Below, in pieces: positions 53,502 through 62,075 of a DNA stretch of 64,000 nucleotides; the first letter of the stretch is position 1, and each line of letters begins with the position of its first letter. A program made the position numbers and the translations under genes. The notes below the pieces were generated by a model, which saw only the letters and a list, made by a program, of their open reading frames with translations, did no database searches and was not told the DNA's origin. This DNA is from Pseudomonas sp. ADAK18. Its GTDB lineage: Bacteria > Pseudomonadota > Gammaproteobacteria > Pseudomonadales > Pseudomonadaceae. The stretch is taken from positions 3,699,001 to 3,763,000 of the forward strand of contig NZ_CP052859.1 of assembly GCF_012935695.1 (NCBI RefSeq). The letters run 5' to 3'.

Positions 53502-55865
53502 TCAATAATTGAGATCAGCCCACAACTCAACCAAAATGCTGAGGTGGCCTGCAATAGCCTCTGCGGGCCAGTTCATTTCATCACGCAGCAACGGCTCGAT
53601 CGTTTCGACAGCGGTCGCGATACCCGTCCAACCGATCACTAACGCAGCGCCATGCAGGCGACCCGCCGCCTGCAACGCCAGGCTGCGATCACGCAAGGCG
53701 ACGGCTTCAAGTAAACCGCTCAGCTCCTTGCGCAGCGCTTCACGCCCTGCTTCCAACTTATGCACAGGGGCCGTGAGCGGTTGCACCGAGGGCACCAAAG
53801 TCACCTCGCACCAAAGCTCAATGATCTGCGCCAGCTTGTCCCGGTCAATGGGTGTGTTCAGCACAGCATCCATTCCGGCATCAAAACAGCGCTCCAAGTG
53901 TTCATTACCAGTCACTTGCGAGACCGCCACGATCGGACAATAAGGCCGCTGCTGCCGGCGCTCCAGCTCTCGAAACTCGCCGGCCAGGCTGTACCCGTCT
54001 TCACCTGGCAGATCACAGTTCATCAGCACCAGATCGAACTTTTGCGCGCTGAAAAGCGCCAGGCCTTGGACAGCATCGGCCGCCAGCAACATCTCACAGC
54101 CAAGGCCTTGGAGATGCTCCTCTAACAGGTGCTGATTGATCACCGTGCTTTCCACCACCAAGGCCCGCAAACCGTTGCTCGCCACTGGACCCTGCACAGG
54201 CTCGGCGAAAGGCGCGCTTGGCTGCTCCAGCGAATCGAACAGCGGCGCCCACTCAACCGGCAACATCACTTCGACCTGGGTGCCCGTACCCAAGGTGCTA
54301 CTGAGTGTGAGTTCACCGTGCATCAATTTCACCAACCGCCGACAGATCACCAACCCCAGCCCGGTGCCTCCCGTGCGCCTGTAAGAGTGCTTGGCCCGGG
54401 CATAGGGCCGAAACAGCGAGGCTTGCCCCTGTTCGGACAAGCCAATGCCGCTGTCGACAACCCGAATCAGCAGGTGCCGGGGGTCACCCAGTGGCCCGTC
54501 AAGCAACAATAGCTGCACCTCAACTCGCCCGACGTCGGTGAACTTGATGGCATTGGAGATCAGGTTGCGCACGACCTGGGCCAGCCGCAGGCCGTCCAAC
54601 AACAAGGGGGCGATGGGCCCCTCACCGGTTAGCCGCAACTCAAGGCCTTTTTCCTCGGCATACGGCAGGTGATCGTCCACCACCCGTTGAAGCAACGCCC
54701 ACACCTCCACCGACTCCAGGTTGAGCCTTAACTGCCCGGCTTCCATCTTGGAGATGTCCAGCACGTCACCCACCAACCGCAACAAGGTATTGGAGCCGTT
54801 ATTGGCCAGGTCCGTGAAATGTCGCTGCTGTTCGTCAAGGGGTGTGTGTTGCAGCAATTCAACAGCGGCCAGGACCGCGTTCATGGGAGAGCGAATTTCA
54901 TGACTCATGATCGCCAGAAACATCGCCTTGTCCCGTTCGCTACGCACGGCACGGCGGCGCTGCACCTGGCTTTGCCATACCAGTGCGAGCAGCAGCACTA
55001 CAACCGCCAGCATCAGCCACAGCTCACTTTGATAATGTTCGGCAATCGCCTTGATCGACGGAATATCCAGGTTCATGTCGGCAAACCAGGCGTCATAGAT
55101 CGCCTTGCGCTCATCGCCACTGATGGAGGCCAGGGCCTTCTGCAAAATTGCTAGGAGGATCGGGTCACTATCACGTACCGCCATGCTCACACCCGTATGC
55201 AGTTGGGGCACCACACCGGAAATCTGCAGCACGCCCTGGTACTGGCGAGACAGGTACGGAATCAGCAGCCATTCGGAGGCAATGGCCGCGTCGGCACGGC
55301 CGTCCTTGACCATTGCCATCATGTCCACCGCGTTCTGCGCGGAGATGATCATTATGCCTGGGGCCTTTTTGTGTAAGAACGCGAGATGGTCTTCTTCGCG
55401 CCCCAACATCGCCAACCGCTTGCCGGCGAGCTGTTCCAGGTCCGCGAACGGCTGCTCGCCAACGCGGCTGATGAGGATCGTCGAACTGGTGTTGTAAGGC
55501 AGGGTGTAGAGGATCCCACGATCCTCGGCGGGGTTGTCGGACCTGCGCCGGGTGGGCAATATGTCGACTTCACCGCTGATCAGCATGTCCTTGCGGGCGC
55601 TGCGCGTGGTGGTAACCACCGACTTGAAATGCAGGCCCGTACGCTGCGCGATCAGCCGTAGGTACTTGGCCGACAGCCCGCGCAATTGGTCGCCGCTGAT
55701 GTATTCGAAAGGCAGCAGGTTCTCGAACACACCAACGCGCAGTACCGGATTGGCGGCAATCCAATCCAACTCCTGCTGCGTCAACTCCATCGGCGGCGGA
55801 TTGGCCTGCGCGCCACCCGCACTCAGCAGGCCCAACAGGACGAGCACCTGGAGCAGGCGTCTCAT
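53502..55865 (-). CDS. BvgS-like hybrid sensor kinase with degenerate receiver and Hpt domains
   Basis: 787 residues. Signal peptide (1-21), one SBP_bac_3 periplasmic domain (about 35-265), a transmembrane helix (about 282-298), then HisKA with His322 (MSHEIRSPMN), HATPase (N-box NLISNAIKF, then SLFRPY, GGTGLGL), a receiver (about 565-685) and an Hpt domain (about 705-780). The receiver Asp is Asn616 (LMNCDLP), the Lys is Thr671 and the acidic pair is Glu-Ser. In the Hpt domain the phospho-His position is Gly735 (GRLHGAA). The kinase core looks intact. It overlaps the upstream paralogue by four bases. Confidence 0.92.
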   Translation of the reverse strand: MRRLLQVLVLLGLLSAGGAQANPPPMELTQQELDWIAANPVLRVGVFENLLPFEYISGDQLRGLSAKYLRLIAQRTGLHFKSVVTTTRSARKDMLISGEVDILPTRRRSDNPAEDRGILYTLPYNTSSTILISRVGEQPFADLEQLAGKRLAMLGREEDHLAFLHKKAPGIMIISAQNAVDMMAMVKDGRADAAIASEWLLIPYLSRQYQGVLQISGVVPQLHTGVSMAVRDSDPILLAILQKALASISGDERKAIYDAWFADMNLDIPSIKAIAEHYQSELWLMLAVVVLLLALVWQSQVQRRRAVRSERDKAMFLAIMSHEIRSPMNAVLAAVELLQHTPLDEQQRHFTDLANNGSNTLLRLVGDVLDISKMEAGQLRLNLESVEVWALLQRVVDDHLPYAEEKGLELRLTGEGPIAPLLLDGLRLAQVVRNLISNAIKFTDVGRVEVQLLLLDGPLGDPRHLLIRVVDSGIGLSEQGQASLFRPYARAKHSYRRTGGTGLGLVICRRLVKLMHGELTLSSTLGTGTQVEVMLPVEWAPLFDSLEQPSAPFAEPVQGPVASNGLRALVVESTVINQHLLEEHLQGLGCEMLLAADAVQGLALFSAQKFDLVLMNCDLPGEDGYSLAGEFRELERRQQRPYCPIVAVSQVTGNEHLERCFDAGMDAVLNTPIDRDKLAQIIELWCEVTLVPSVQPLTAPVHKLEAGREALRKELSGLLEAVALRDRSLALQAAGRLHGAALVIGWTGIATAVETIEPLLRDEMNWPAEAIAGHLSILVELWADLNY

Positions 55866-58261
55866 TGTGGCGCCATCCGATGGGCACGGGTCACCGCCAG
55901 CACATCGATTAACGTATCACCGCCCAAGGTCTCCCAGTGCTGCACAAGTGCCCTCAGGGCCTGGGCGAACACCGGATGATCCCAGTCCTCCTGTGCATAT
56001 AGCAGTCGCTCCATCCGCTCTGCAGCCTGACCCAGGGCTGACCACTCCATGATCAACGCCGCACCGTGCAAGCGGTGGGCAATGTGCTGGGCAGCCGCGC
56101 GATCACACAATGCAATCGCCTTGATCAGGCCTGCCAGGTCACCGGCCATTTCACGGTTGATCGCGGCTTGATCCAGCGCTGGCGCCATCAAGCTCGCACT
56201 AGGCGCCGCCAGCTTGACGTCACACCAGCGTTCAATGGCCTCGCGTAGTTGCCCAAGGCGTATGGGTTTGCTCAGCGCCGCGTCCATCCCGGCATCAAAG
56301 CAGCGCTGACGGTGCTGCTCACCGGTCAGGGCAGAGATAGCGATAATCGGGCTGTGCGCACGTGCGTGTTGCAGTTCGAATGCCCGTAGCCCGCAGACCA
56401 GGCTGTAGCCATCCTGATCTGGCAGATCGCAGTCCATCAGAATCAGGTCGTAAGCATTGTCGACGAACAAGGCTCGGGCTTGCGCAGCATCGGCAGCTAT
56501 CACCGCCCGACAGCCGAAGCTACTGACCTGCGCCCGCAACACCTCCTGATTGGCGAAGGTGTCCTCCACCACCAGAATCTGCAGGCAGCTGGCGGCTGTC
56601 AGTGGCGAAACGGCTTCGGTTTCCGGCCGTACAACGGGTTCAGGTGCCACCGTCACCGGCAAGCAGATGGTTACCGTGGTGCCGACACCCTGCTCACTGG
56701 TGAGCGTCAGCGTCCCCTTCATCAAGCCGACCAACTGCTGGCAAATCACCAGGCCCAAGCCGGAGCCACCCGCGCGTTTGTACGACTGGCTGTCTTGGGA
56801 ATAAGGGCGAAACAGGGCTGCCTGCATCGCATCTGAAATGCCAATACCCGTGTCACGGACCTCGATTTGCAATTGCTGGGCATCGGCGTGGGAAGTCACC
56901 AGACGCAGATCAATATCGACGCCGCCTGTATCGGTGAACTTGATCGCGTTGGAGAGCAGGTTGTGAAAAACCTGTGTCAGGCGCGCGCTGTCGAGCCACA
57001 ACAAAGGCAACTGCGCCTGAATGTACGGGTTCAGATCCAGATGTTTTTCTCTGGCACGCAGGCGGTGCAGACCTACCACGCCCTGTACCAGCGCCGTCAC
57101 ATCGGTCGGCTCTACGGATAGCCGTAATGGCACCGCGGTCGACCCGGACGTTTTCAGCACATCATCCAGCAAACGTTCCAACGCGTTGGCGCCGCTGTTG
57201 GCCAGATGGGCCAGATGGCGTTGGTGCTGATTGAGACGGGTGTGCCCCAGCAACTCCATCGCCGCCAGCACCGCATTCATGGGCGAGCGTATTTCATGAC
57301 TCATGACCGCCAGGAACATGGTTTTTTCCTGCTCGTTGCGCACCGCCACGCGCCGCTGGAGATGGCCTCGATACACCAGCGCGCACAAGCTGATCAACGC
57401 CAACGCACCAAGGATCAAGACATGCAAGTAATGGCTGGTAATGCTCAACAACGACGGAACATCCACCTCCAGATCGTGATACCAGTGCTGGTAGATACCC
57501 TGGCGCTGCTCAGCAGTGATCGACCCGAGGACCTTTTCCAGGATAGAGAACAGCGTTGCCTGGTCGGCACGGACCGCCATGCTCGCATCGAGAACCTGGC
57601 TTCCAACCACGCCCGAAGTCTCCAGGACGCCCTGGAACCGTCGGTACAGATAAGGCATCAGGAAGGTTTCCGAGGCAACCACCGCATCGGCCCTGCCGTC
57701 CTTGACCATGGTCAACATCTCTATGGCCGAAGTGCTTCTGATGAGATGAAGCTGGGTTGTCTTTCCCTTGAACATTTCCTCCTCGTAGTGCTCCACATCG
57801 GGGATCACTACGGTTTTGCCCTGCAGTTGTTCGAGGTCAAAAATCCCAGGGCTGTCGAGGCGAGTCACGATAATGGGCGAGGTCGTGTGATAGGTCAGTA
57901 GCTTGATTGACGGGGCATCGGGCTCGGACCTGAAGCGCAAATAAGAGGACAGCAGGTCGACCTGACCGTCCAACAACATGCTGGTGCGCTCCGCCATGGT
58001 CTTTCCCGGTACATACGTGAACTCAAGGCCTGTGGCTGCCCTCACAAATTCCAGATACTGCATTGACCGCCCGCGCGGCACCCCGTCTTGGATGTACTCG
58101 AAGGGAATCAGGTCCGCGACCACCCCGACCCGTAATACCGGGTGCTGCTTTATCCACTGCTGCTCCTCGGTGCTCAGTTCAACCGGACCTGCCCAGGCGA
58201 GTTTCGAACAACCCACGATCAGCAGGAGCAGCAGCCCTGTCCAACCCAACCCTGGCCTCAT
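55862..58261 (-). CDS. BvgS-like hybrid sensor kinase with intact phosphorelay
   Basis: 799 residues, same domain order as its neighbour. Signal peptide about 1-24, SBP_bac_3 domain about 35-265, transmembrane helix about 279-297, HisKA His322 (MSHEIRSPMN), HATPase GGSGLGL, receiver with Asp610 (LMDCDLPDQDG) and Lys665, and Hpt with His729 (AHRLHGAA). All relay residues are present, so phosphate should flow His322-Asp610-His729 to a response regulator. Its start overlaps the LuxR-type regulator stop by ATGA, so regulator and kinase are co-translated. Confidence 0.94.
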   Translation of the reverse strand: MRPGLGWTGLLLLLIVGCSKLAWAGPVELSTEEQQWIKQHPVLRVGVVADLIPFEYIQDGVPRGRSMQYLEFVRAATGLEFTYVPGKTMAERTSMLLDGQVDLLSSYLRFRSEPDAPSIKLLTYHTTSPIIVTRLDSPGIFDLEQLQGKTVVIPDVEHYEEEMFKGKTTQLHLIRSTSAIEMLTMVKDGRADAVVASETFLMPYLYRRFQGVLETSGVVGSQVLDASMAVRADQATLFSILEKVLGSITAEQRQGIYQHWYHDLEVDVPSLLSITSHYLHVLILGALALISLCALVYRGHLQRRVAVRNEQEKTMFLAVMSHEIRSPMNAVLAAMELLGHTRLNQHQRHLAHLANSGANALERLLDDVLKTSGSTAVPLRLSVEPTDVTALVQGVVGLHRLRAREKHLDLNPYIQAQLPLLWLDSARLTQVFHNLLSNAIKFTDTGGVDIDLRLVTSHADAQQLQIEVRDTGIGISDAMQAALFRPYSQDSQSYKRAGGSGLGLVICQQLVGLMKGTLTLTSEQGVGTTVTICLPVTVAPEPVVRPETEAVSPLTAASCLQILVVEDTFANQEVLRAQVSSFGCRAVIAADAAQARALFVDNAYDLILMDCDLPDQDGYSLVCGLRAFELQHARAHSPIIAISALTGEQHRQRCFDAGMDAALSKPIRLGQLREAIERWCDVKLAAPSASLMAPALDQAAINREMAGDLAGLIKAIALCDRAAAQHIAHRLHGAALIMEWSALGQAAERMERLLYAQEDWDHPVFAQALRALVQHWETLGGDTLIDVLAVTRAHRMAPQ

Positions 58262-58923
58262 GGTGAACCGATAATTTTATTGAGTTTGAACAGTTCGTTA
58301 TTCGACGTGACCCCAAGCTTGCGAAACGCCGAGGTTTTCTGGGTGCTGATGGTCTTGATGCTGCGGTTGAACTTCTCGGCGATTTCGCTCACGGTCATGC
58401 CCGCCAGGTAACACCGGATCACTTCTTGTTCGCGGCTGGTCAACTCAGCCTGGACCAGCGCATCGCGCGCATCGCTTGGGTCCTCACGGGTATCGCTGGT
58501 GACCGTCTCCGCCAACCGATAGGTCATGTCAGTACTCAGGTACACCGCACCTGTCGCTACTTTGCGGATGGCCTTCACCAGTTGGACCATGTCCTCGCCC
58601 TTGCCAACAAAGCCACGGGCACCGACACGCATAGCCAAACCTACGGTGGCGGGATCATGATGCGCGGACAATATGAGGATATGGCAGTCGGGGAATTTGA
58701 CCCGTAGGGCTCGGATCAGCGATACGCCGTCCATTTCGTCGGGCCCCAGTGCGAAATCCAGCAACAGCAAATCCGCCGGGGCGCTAGCCAGCCCGATGAT
58801 AAGGTCACGACTTCGGTCGTAAATGCCAACCACTTCAAAATTCGACTCGGCCGCCAAGGTGTTGGCCAAGCCATGTCGAACAATCGCGTGATCGTCCAAT
58901 AAAGCAATGCGTATAGGTTTCAT
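58258..58923 (-). CDS. NarL/LuxR-type response regulator A
   Basis: 221 residues from MKPIRIALLDDHAIVRHGLA. Receiver acidic pair, Asp56 in LLLLDFALG and Lys in VGKGEDM are intact. The C-terminal LuxR helix-turn-helix is REQEVIRCYLAGMTVSEIAE with NRSIKTISTQKTSAFRKLGV. The nearest gene downstream is the intact hybrid kinase, the probable phosphodonor. It is paralogous to regulator B with the same length. A longer upstream frame is not credible. Confidence 0.93.
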   Translation of the reverse strand: MKPIRIALLDDHAIVRHGLANTLAAESNFEVVGIYDRSRDLIIGLASAPADLLLLDFALGPDEMDGVSLIRALRVKFPDCHILILSAHHDPATVGLAMRVGARGFVGKGEDMVQLVKAIRKVATGAVYLSTDMTYRLAETVTSDTREDPSDARDALVQAELTSREQEVIRCYLAGMTVSEIAEKFNRSIKTISTQKTSAFRKLGVTSNNELFKLNKIIGSP

Positions 58924-59086
58924 CGTGATCGAACCCACTCGGGCCAGCGCACACGGCACTGTTGGAATCCAGGGATAACCCACCGATACAACTCCTGACA
59001 CGCAGATGAGTATATGCAATAACCGGTAAATAGCACTCCGAGTCTGCACTGTTCCCCCGTACCCGACCGAGAGGTTCCAGCCAGGA

Positions 59087-59752
59087 TCAAACACCTTCAA
59101 TAATGTGTTTGATCCTGAATAATTCATTGTTCGATATCACACCCAGCTTGCGAAACGCCGAGGCTTTTTGTGAACTGATGGTCTTGATGCTGCGATTGAA
59201 CTTCTCAGCAATATCCGTGATGGTCATACCCGCCAGATAACAGCGAATTACCTCCTGCTCACGGGCAGACAGGCTAACAAAACGCAGTGCGTCACCCCTG
59301 CTCTGCTCCCCACCGTCATAATTGACGGCGGTAGCTTCCGCGACCCGGTAAGACATATCCGGACTCAGGTATACCGCTCCCGATGCCACCACCCGGACAG
59401 CGCTGATCAGATGGCTCATATCTTCCCCCTTACTGATAAATCCGCGAGCACCGACGCGTAATGCGAGGATCACCGTAGCGGCGTCATGATGGGTGGAAAA
59501 CACCAGAATGCGGCATTGCGGGAACTTCACTCGTAACGCACGAATCAGCAAAACACCGTCCAGCTCGTGGGGTCCGAGAACAAAATCCAGTAACAGAACC
59601 TCGGCCGGATCAGCTACAAGCCCGGCCATCAGATCGCGGCTGCGGGAGTAAACACCAACCACCTCAAAATCGGGCTCTTGCACCAGGCGATTGACCAAAC
59701 CATGTCGCACGATTGCGTGATCATCCAGCAAAGCAATTTGTAAGCGTTTCAT
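59087..59752 (-). CDS. NarL/LuxR-type response regulator B
   Basis: 221 residues from MKRLQIALLDDHAIVRHGLV. Asp56 in LLLLDFVLG, Lys in ISKGEDM and the LuxR domain REQEVIRCYLAGMTITDIAE are intact. The DNA-recognition helices are almost identical to regulator A, so the two may bind the same sites or heterodimerise. It lies 163 bp upstream of regulator A on the same strand, so a separate promoter for A is possible. Confidence 0.93.
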   Translation of the reverse strand: MKRLQIALLDDHAIVRHGLVNRLVQEPDFEVVGVYSRSRDLMAGLVADPAEVLLLDFVLGPHELDGVLLIRALRVKFPQCRILVFSTHHDAATVILALRVGARGFISKGEDMSHLISAVRVVASGAVYLSPDMSYRVAEATAVNYDGGEQSRGDALRFVSLSAREQEVIRCYLAGMTITDIAEKFNRSIKTISSQKASAFRKLGVISNNELFRIKHIIEGV

Positions 59753-60153
59753 AGATCACAGGGCACTCTGTATAACGAACAAAAAGATGAGAAATAGGCC
59801 ACCTCATCATTAGTAAGTTGTCGTCAATTCAGACAGACCTACAATATCAATTACATCCGCACAACTGAATAATTGCATATTAAAAGATCAAAATACGAAC
59901 AACTAGCCCTAAAACTTAACGCCCTAGGAATCGTTTAATCCACAAGGTAATTATTCGACTTTTCAAAATCCGGAGATATCCGCCTCTTAAGCACGGACAA
60001 ACAGCAGAGTTGGCCAAGACGGAAAATAATTCTAAATTCTATGATGCGAAATTTAATGTAATAGCGCGCAATTGAACATCAGAAAACTCCTAAAAACTTA
60101 ATCCTGGGAGAACCAGAGTCAAAAAATCACCCACAGGCAGGCCGCTAGAATAA
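59753..60153. other. AT-rich intergenic region between the EAL gene and regulator B
   Basis: About 400 bp with far more A+T than the flanking genes and no plausible coding frame. It must hold the promoter of regulator B and the 3' end of the EAL transcript. I see no clear terminator or sigma-54 element. Confidence 0.6.
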
Positions 60154-61494
60154 TCAGCTTTGCTGGCTGTTTTTCTGTTGGGTAACAAAGTTCAAGAAGT
60201 CATCGATTTCCATCGGACGGGCCAAGGCGTAGCCCTGTCCTACCCGACAACCCAGACGGTGCAACAACACAATAGTGGACTCATCCTCAATTCCCTCGGC
60301 CACCAGATTCAAATTGAGCAGTCCCGCCCAACTGACGATACCGGCGATAACCTTGCGCGACGATGAATGCCGCTCTACTTCCCGTACGAACGAGCCATCG
60401 ATCTTCATCTCATCAAACGACATATTTGCCAGCAGGTTTAAAGTGGCAGCCCCTGTACCGAAGTCATCCAGTGAAATCTGAAAGCCCTTGGCGCGTATCG
60501 CCGTCAATGAAGCCGAAAGACAGAGTTCGTCTGGCTCGGGTACGTCCTCGGTAAGTTCGATCTTCAGCAGCCGATTCGGCAGGTCTGCCTGATGCATGCG
60601 CGCCGCCAATCGATCGGCGAAGTGGGGCGTGCAAATGGTCTTGGCCGATGCGTTTACCGCGATGGGAATCCCGATGTTGAATTGTTTTAGCGCCAACATC
60701 ACCTTGATGGTCCACATCTCCACCAAACTGAACAGCAGCAGATCTAAACCCAGACGATTGACCAATGGCATCAGCACTGAAGGCGGTATTTCGCCAAAGC
60801 GTTGATGCTTCCAGCGCACCAAGGCTTCGGCCCCAACAACGCGCCGACTCAACAGTTCGAATTGCGGCTGGAAGACGAAACGCAGGCCCTTACCCGTGGT
60901 CAAGGCATTGATCACCTCGTCTTCGGCCAGCGCCTCAAAGGTATTCACGCGCAATTTAAGGTCCGACTGTGCACGAGTCAGCAGCACCGCTCGCAAGGCA
61001 TCGTCCAGGTCCAGGGTTCCCCCTTCACGCAGGATTTCCACCTGGATCCCCGATGCCCGGGCCAATCGTGCATGGGACTCCAGCGCACTGATGGACACCC
61101 CGCCCATGTGTTTGATCCAGAGCTGATGGCCAGGCTCTTGCTGAGCAAACGTGCGTTTCTCGTCGATGACCCGCACCGGGGCATTCAAGGTTGCTTCCCC
61201 GGTCCAGAAGATACTGGGAGGCTGCACTAGAGTGCCGGCCGCATGCAGTCCTTTGAGCAGGCTTGGCAACATCAGAGCATCACCGCACTCGGAGCGAATC
61301 TCACACACGATGACATCGACCGGGCTTTCGCTCAGCCATGCCTCTACGGCGCTCAAGGACTCAACGTTGGCCAGCGGAGTAACACCCATGCAGCTCAATG
61401 CGCCTGCTAGCCGATAGGCGCAGGTAGTGTCGGTTGCCAACGTAATGATGCGTAACGCTTTGAACTCGTTGGGCGCGGCGGAACTTAAGATCAT
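60154..61494 (-). CDS. EAL cyclic-di-GMP phosphodiesterase with degenerate N-terminal receiver
   Basis: 446 residues. Residues about 12-130 have a receiver-like fold in which the phosphoacceptor Asp is replaced by Glu65 (VIVCEIRS). The EAL domain (about 195-440) is complete: EALVRW (223-228), Asn281, ELTED, DDFGTG (343-348), Lys364, EGIED (Glu400) and Gln420. It should hydrolyse c-di-GMP and so lower fimbrial production. The layout resembles RocR/PvrR of P. aeruginosa, which control cup fimbriae together with BvgS-like sensors. The Glu may mimic a permanently phosphorylated state (inference). Confidence 0.9.
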   Translation of the reverse strand: MILSSAAPNEFKALRIITLATDTTCAYRLAGALSCMGVTPLANVESLSAVEAWLSESPVDVIVCEIRSECGDALMLPSLLKGLHAAGTLVQPPSIFWTGEATLNAPVRVIDEKRTFAQQEPGHQLWIKHMGGVSISALESHARLARASGIQVEILREGGTLDLDDALRAVLLTRAQSDLKLRVNTFEALAEDEVINALTTGKGLRFVFQPQFELLSRRVVGAEALVRWKHQRFGEIPPSVLMPLVNRLGLDLLLFSLVEMWTIKVMLALKQFNIGIPIAVNASAKTICTPHFADRLAARMHQADLPNRLLKIELTEDVPEPDELCLSASLTAIRAKGFQISLDDFGTGAATLNLLANMSFDEMKIDGSFVREVERHSSSRKVIAGIVSWAGLLNLNLVAEGIEDESTIVLLHRLGCRVGQGYALARPMEIDDFLNFVTQQKNSQQS

Positions 61495-61502
61495 GACAAA
61501 AA

Positions 61503-61527
61503 TTTTCCTGATTCTGTTTCAGGAAAA
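61503..61527 (-). promoter_or_regulatory. Hairpin sequestering the ribosome-binding site of the EAL gene
   Basis: Perfect 9-bp inverted repeat (TTTTCCTGA / TCAGGAAAA, 7-base loop) eight bases before the start codon. On the mRNA the copy nearer the ATG carries the AGGAAA Shine-Dalgarno, and the distal copy can pair with it. This would reduce translation unless opened by a protein, a small RNA or temperature. Confidence 0.55.
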
Positions 61528-61829
61528 AAGCTTATCAGCGTCAAAAAATTAGCAAATAGGAATGGGACTAAAAGCAAATCCCCCGCGAGCCAGGACAGAC
61601 CATCCCTCGGAAGCAGCAGCAGCGATTCCCAATAAACTCATCTAAATAAGCCTGCACGACTTGGGCTGCCGCGAAATCGATCTGATTTACGATTGCTTAT
61701 CTCTGCAAGGCCCTCTTGCCTCCCTGCCATGGGAGAAGCCATCACCGCCTTTCTGAGGAAAAGAAGCCATCCTTGACCTCACGAAAGTACAACAGTCGCC
61801 GTTGTTCCATTCCCGTCCCAGATCATCAT

Positions 61830-61939
61830 TTTTCAGACGCCAAAAACCACAAACCCCCGACCTTCTCTAAGAAAATCGGGGGTTTGTGTTTACTAAATGT
61901 GGCGGTGAAGGAGTCCGCCATATCAAGATCCACCAAAAA
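61830..61939. repeat. att-like repeat, copy B, upstream of the integrase
   Basis: Contains TTTTTCAGAC, a 13-bp perfect stem (61848-61860 with 61876-61888), and the core TGGCGG-9 bases-CCGCCA near 61900-61920 followed by TATCA. It matches copy A at 41430-41546, and the hairpin arms differ in a compensating way. On the minus strand the hairpin is followed by GGTTTTTGG and could be a tRNA-type terminator. The rest of the gap 61528-62075 shows no gene. Confidence 0.6.
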
Positions 61940-62075
61940 CCTAAAATATCCGTTACTCCCTTATAATACGGCCTTATAAAGCCTATCATCGTCTTAAGAC
62001 ATCCGCCAAGATTCACTACCCTCCAGCTCTAAATGGGGGAACAGATGGGGGAACAAAGCACAGGGAAAACACATC

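Noticed and set aside
61890..61930. A complete tRNA gene at the att-like repeats (also near 41500)
   Set aside because: Only the acceptor-end-like CACCGCCA and a following hairpin are seen; there is no T-loop TTCGA box, anticodon arm or D-arm.
61716..61979. An 87-codon frame over att-like copy B
   Set aside because: It spans the hairpin and conserved repeat core, has no family resemblance and no ribosome-binding site.
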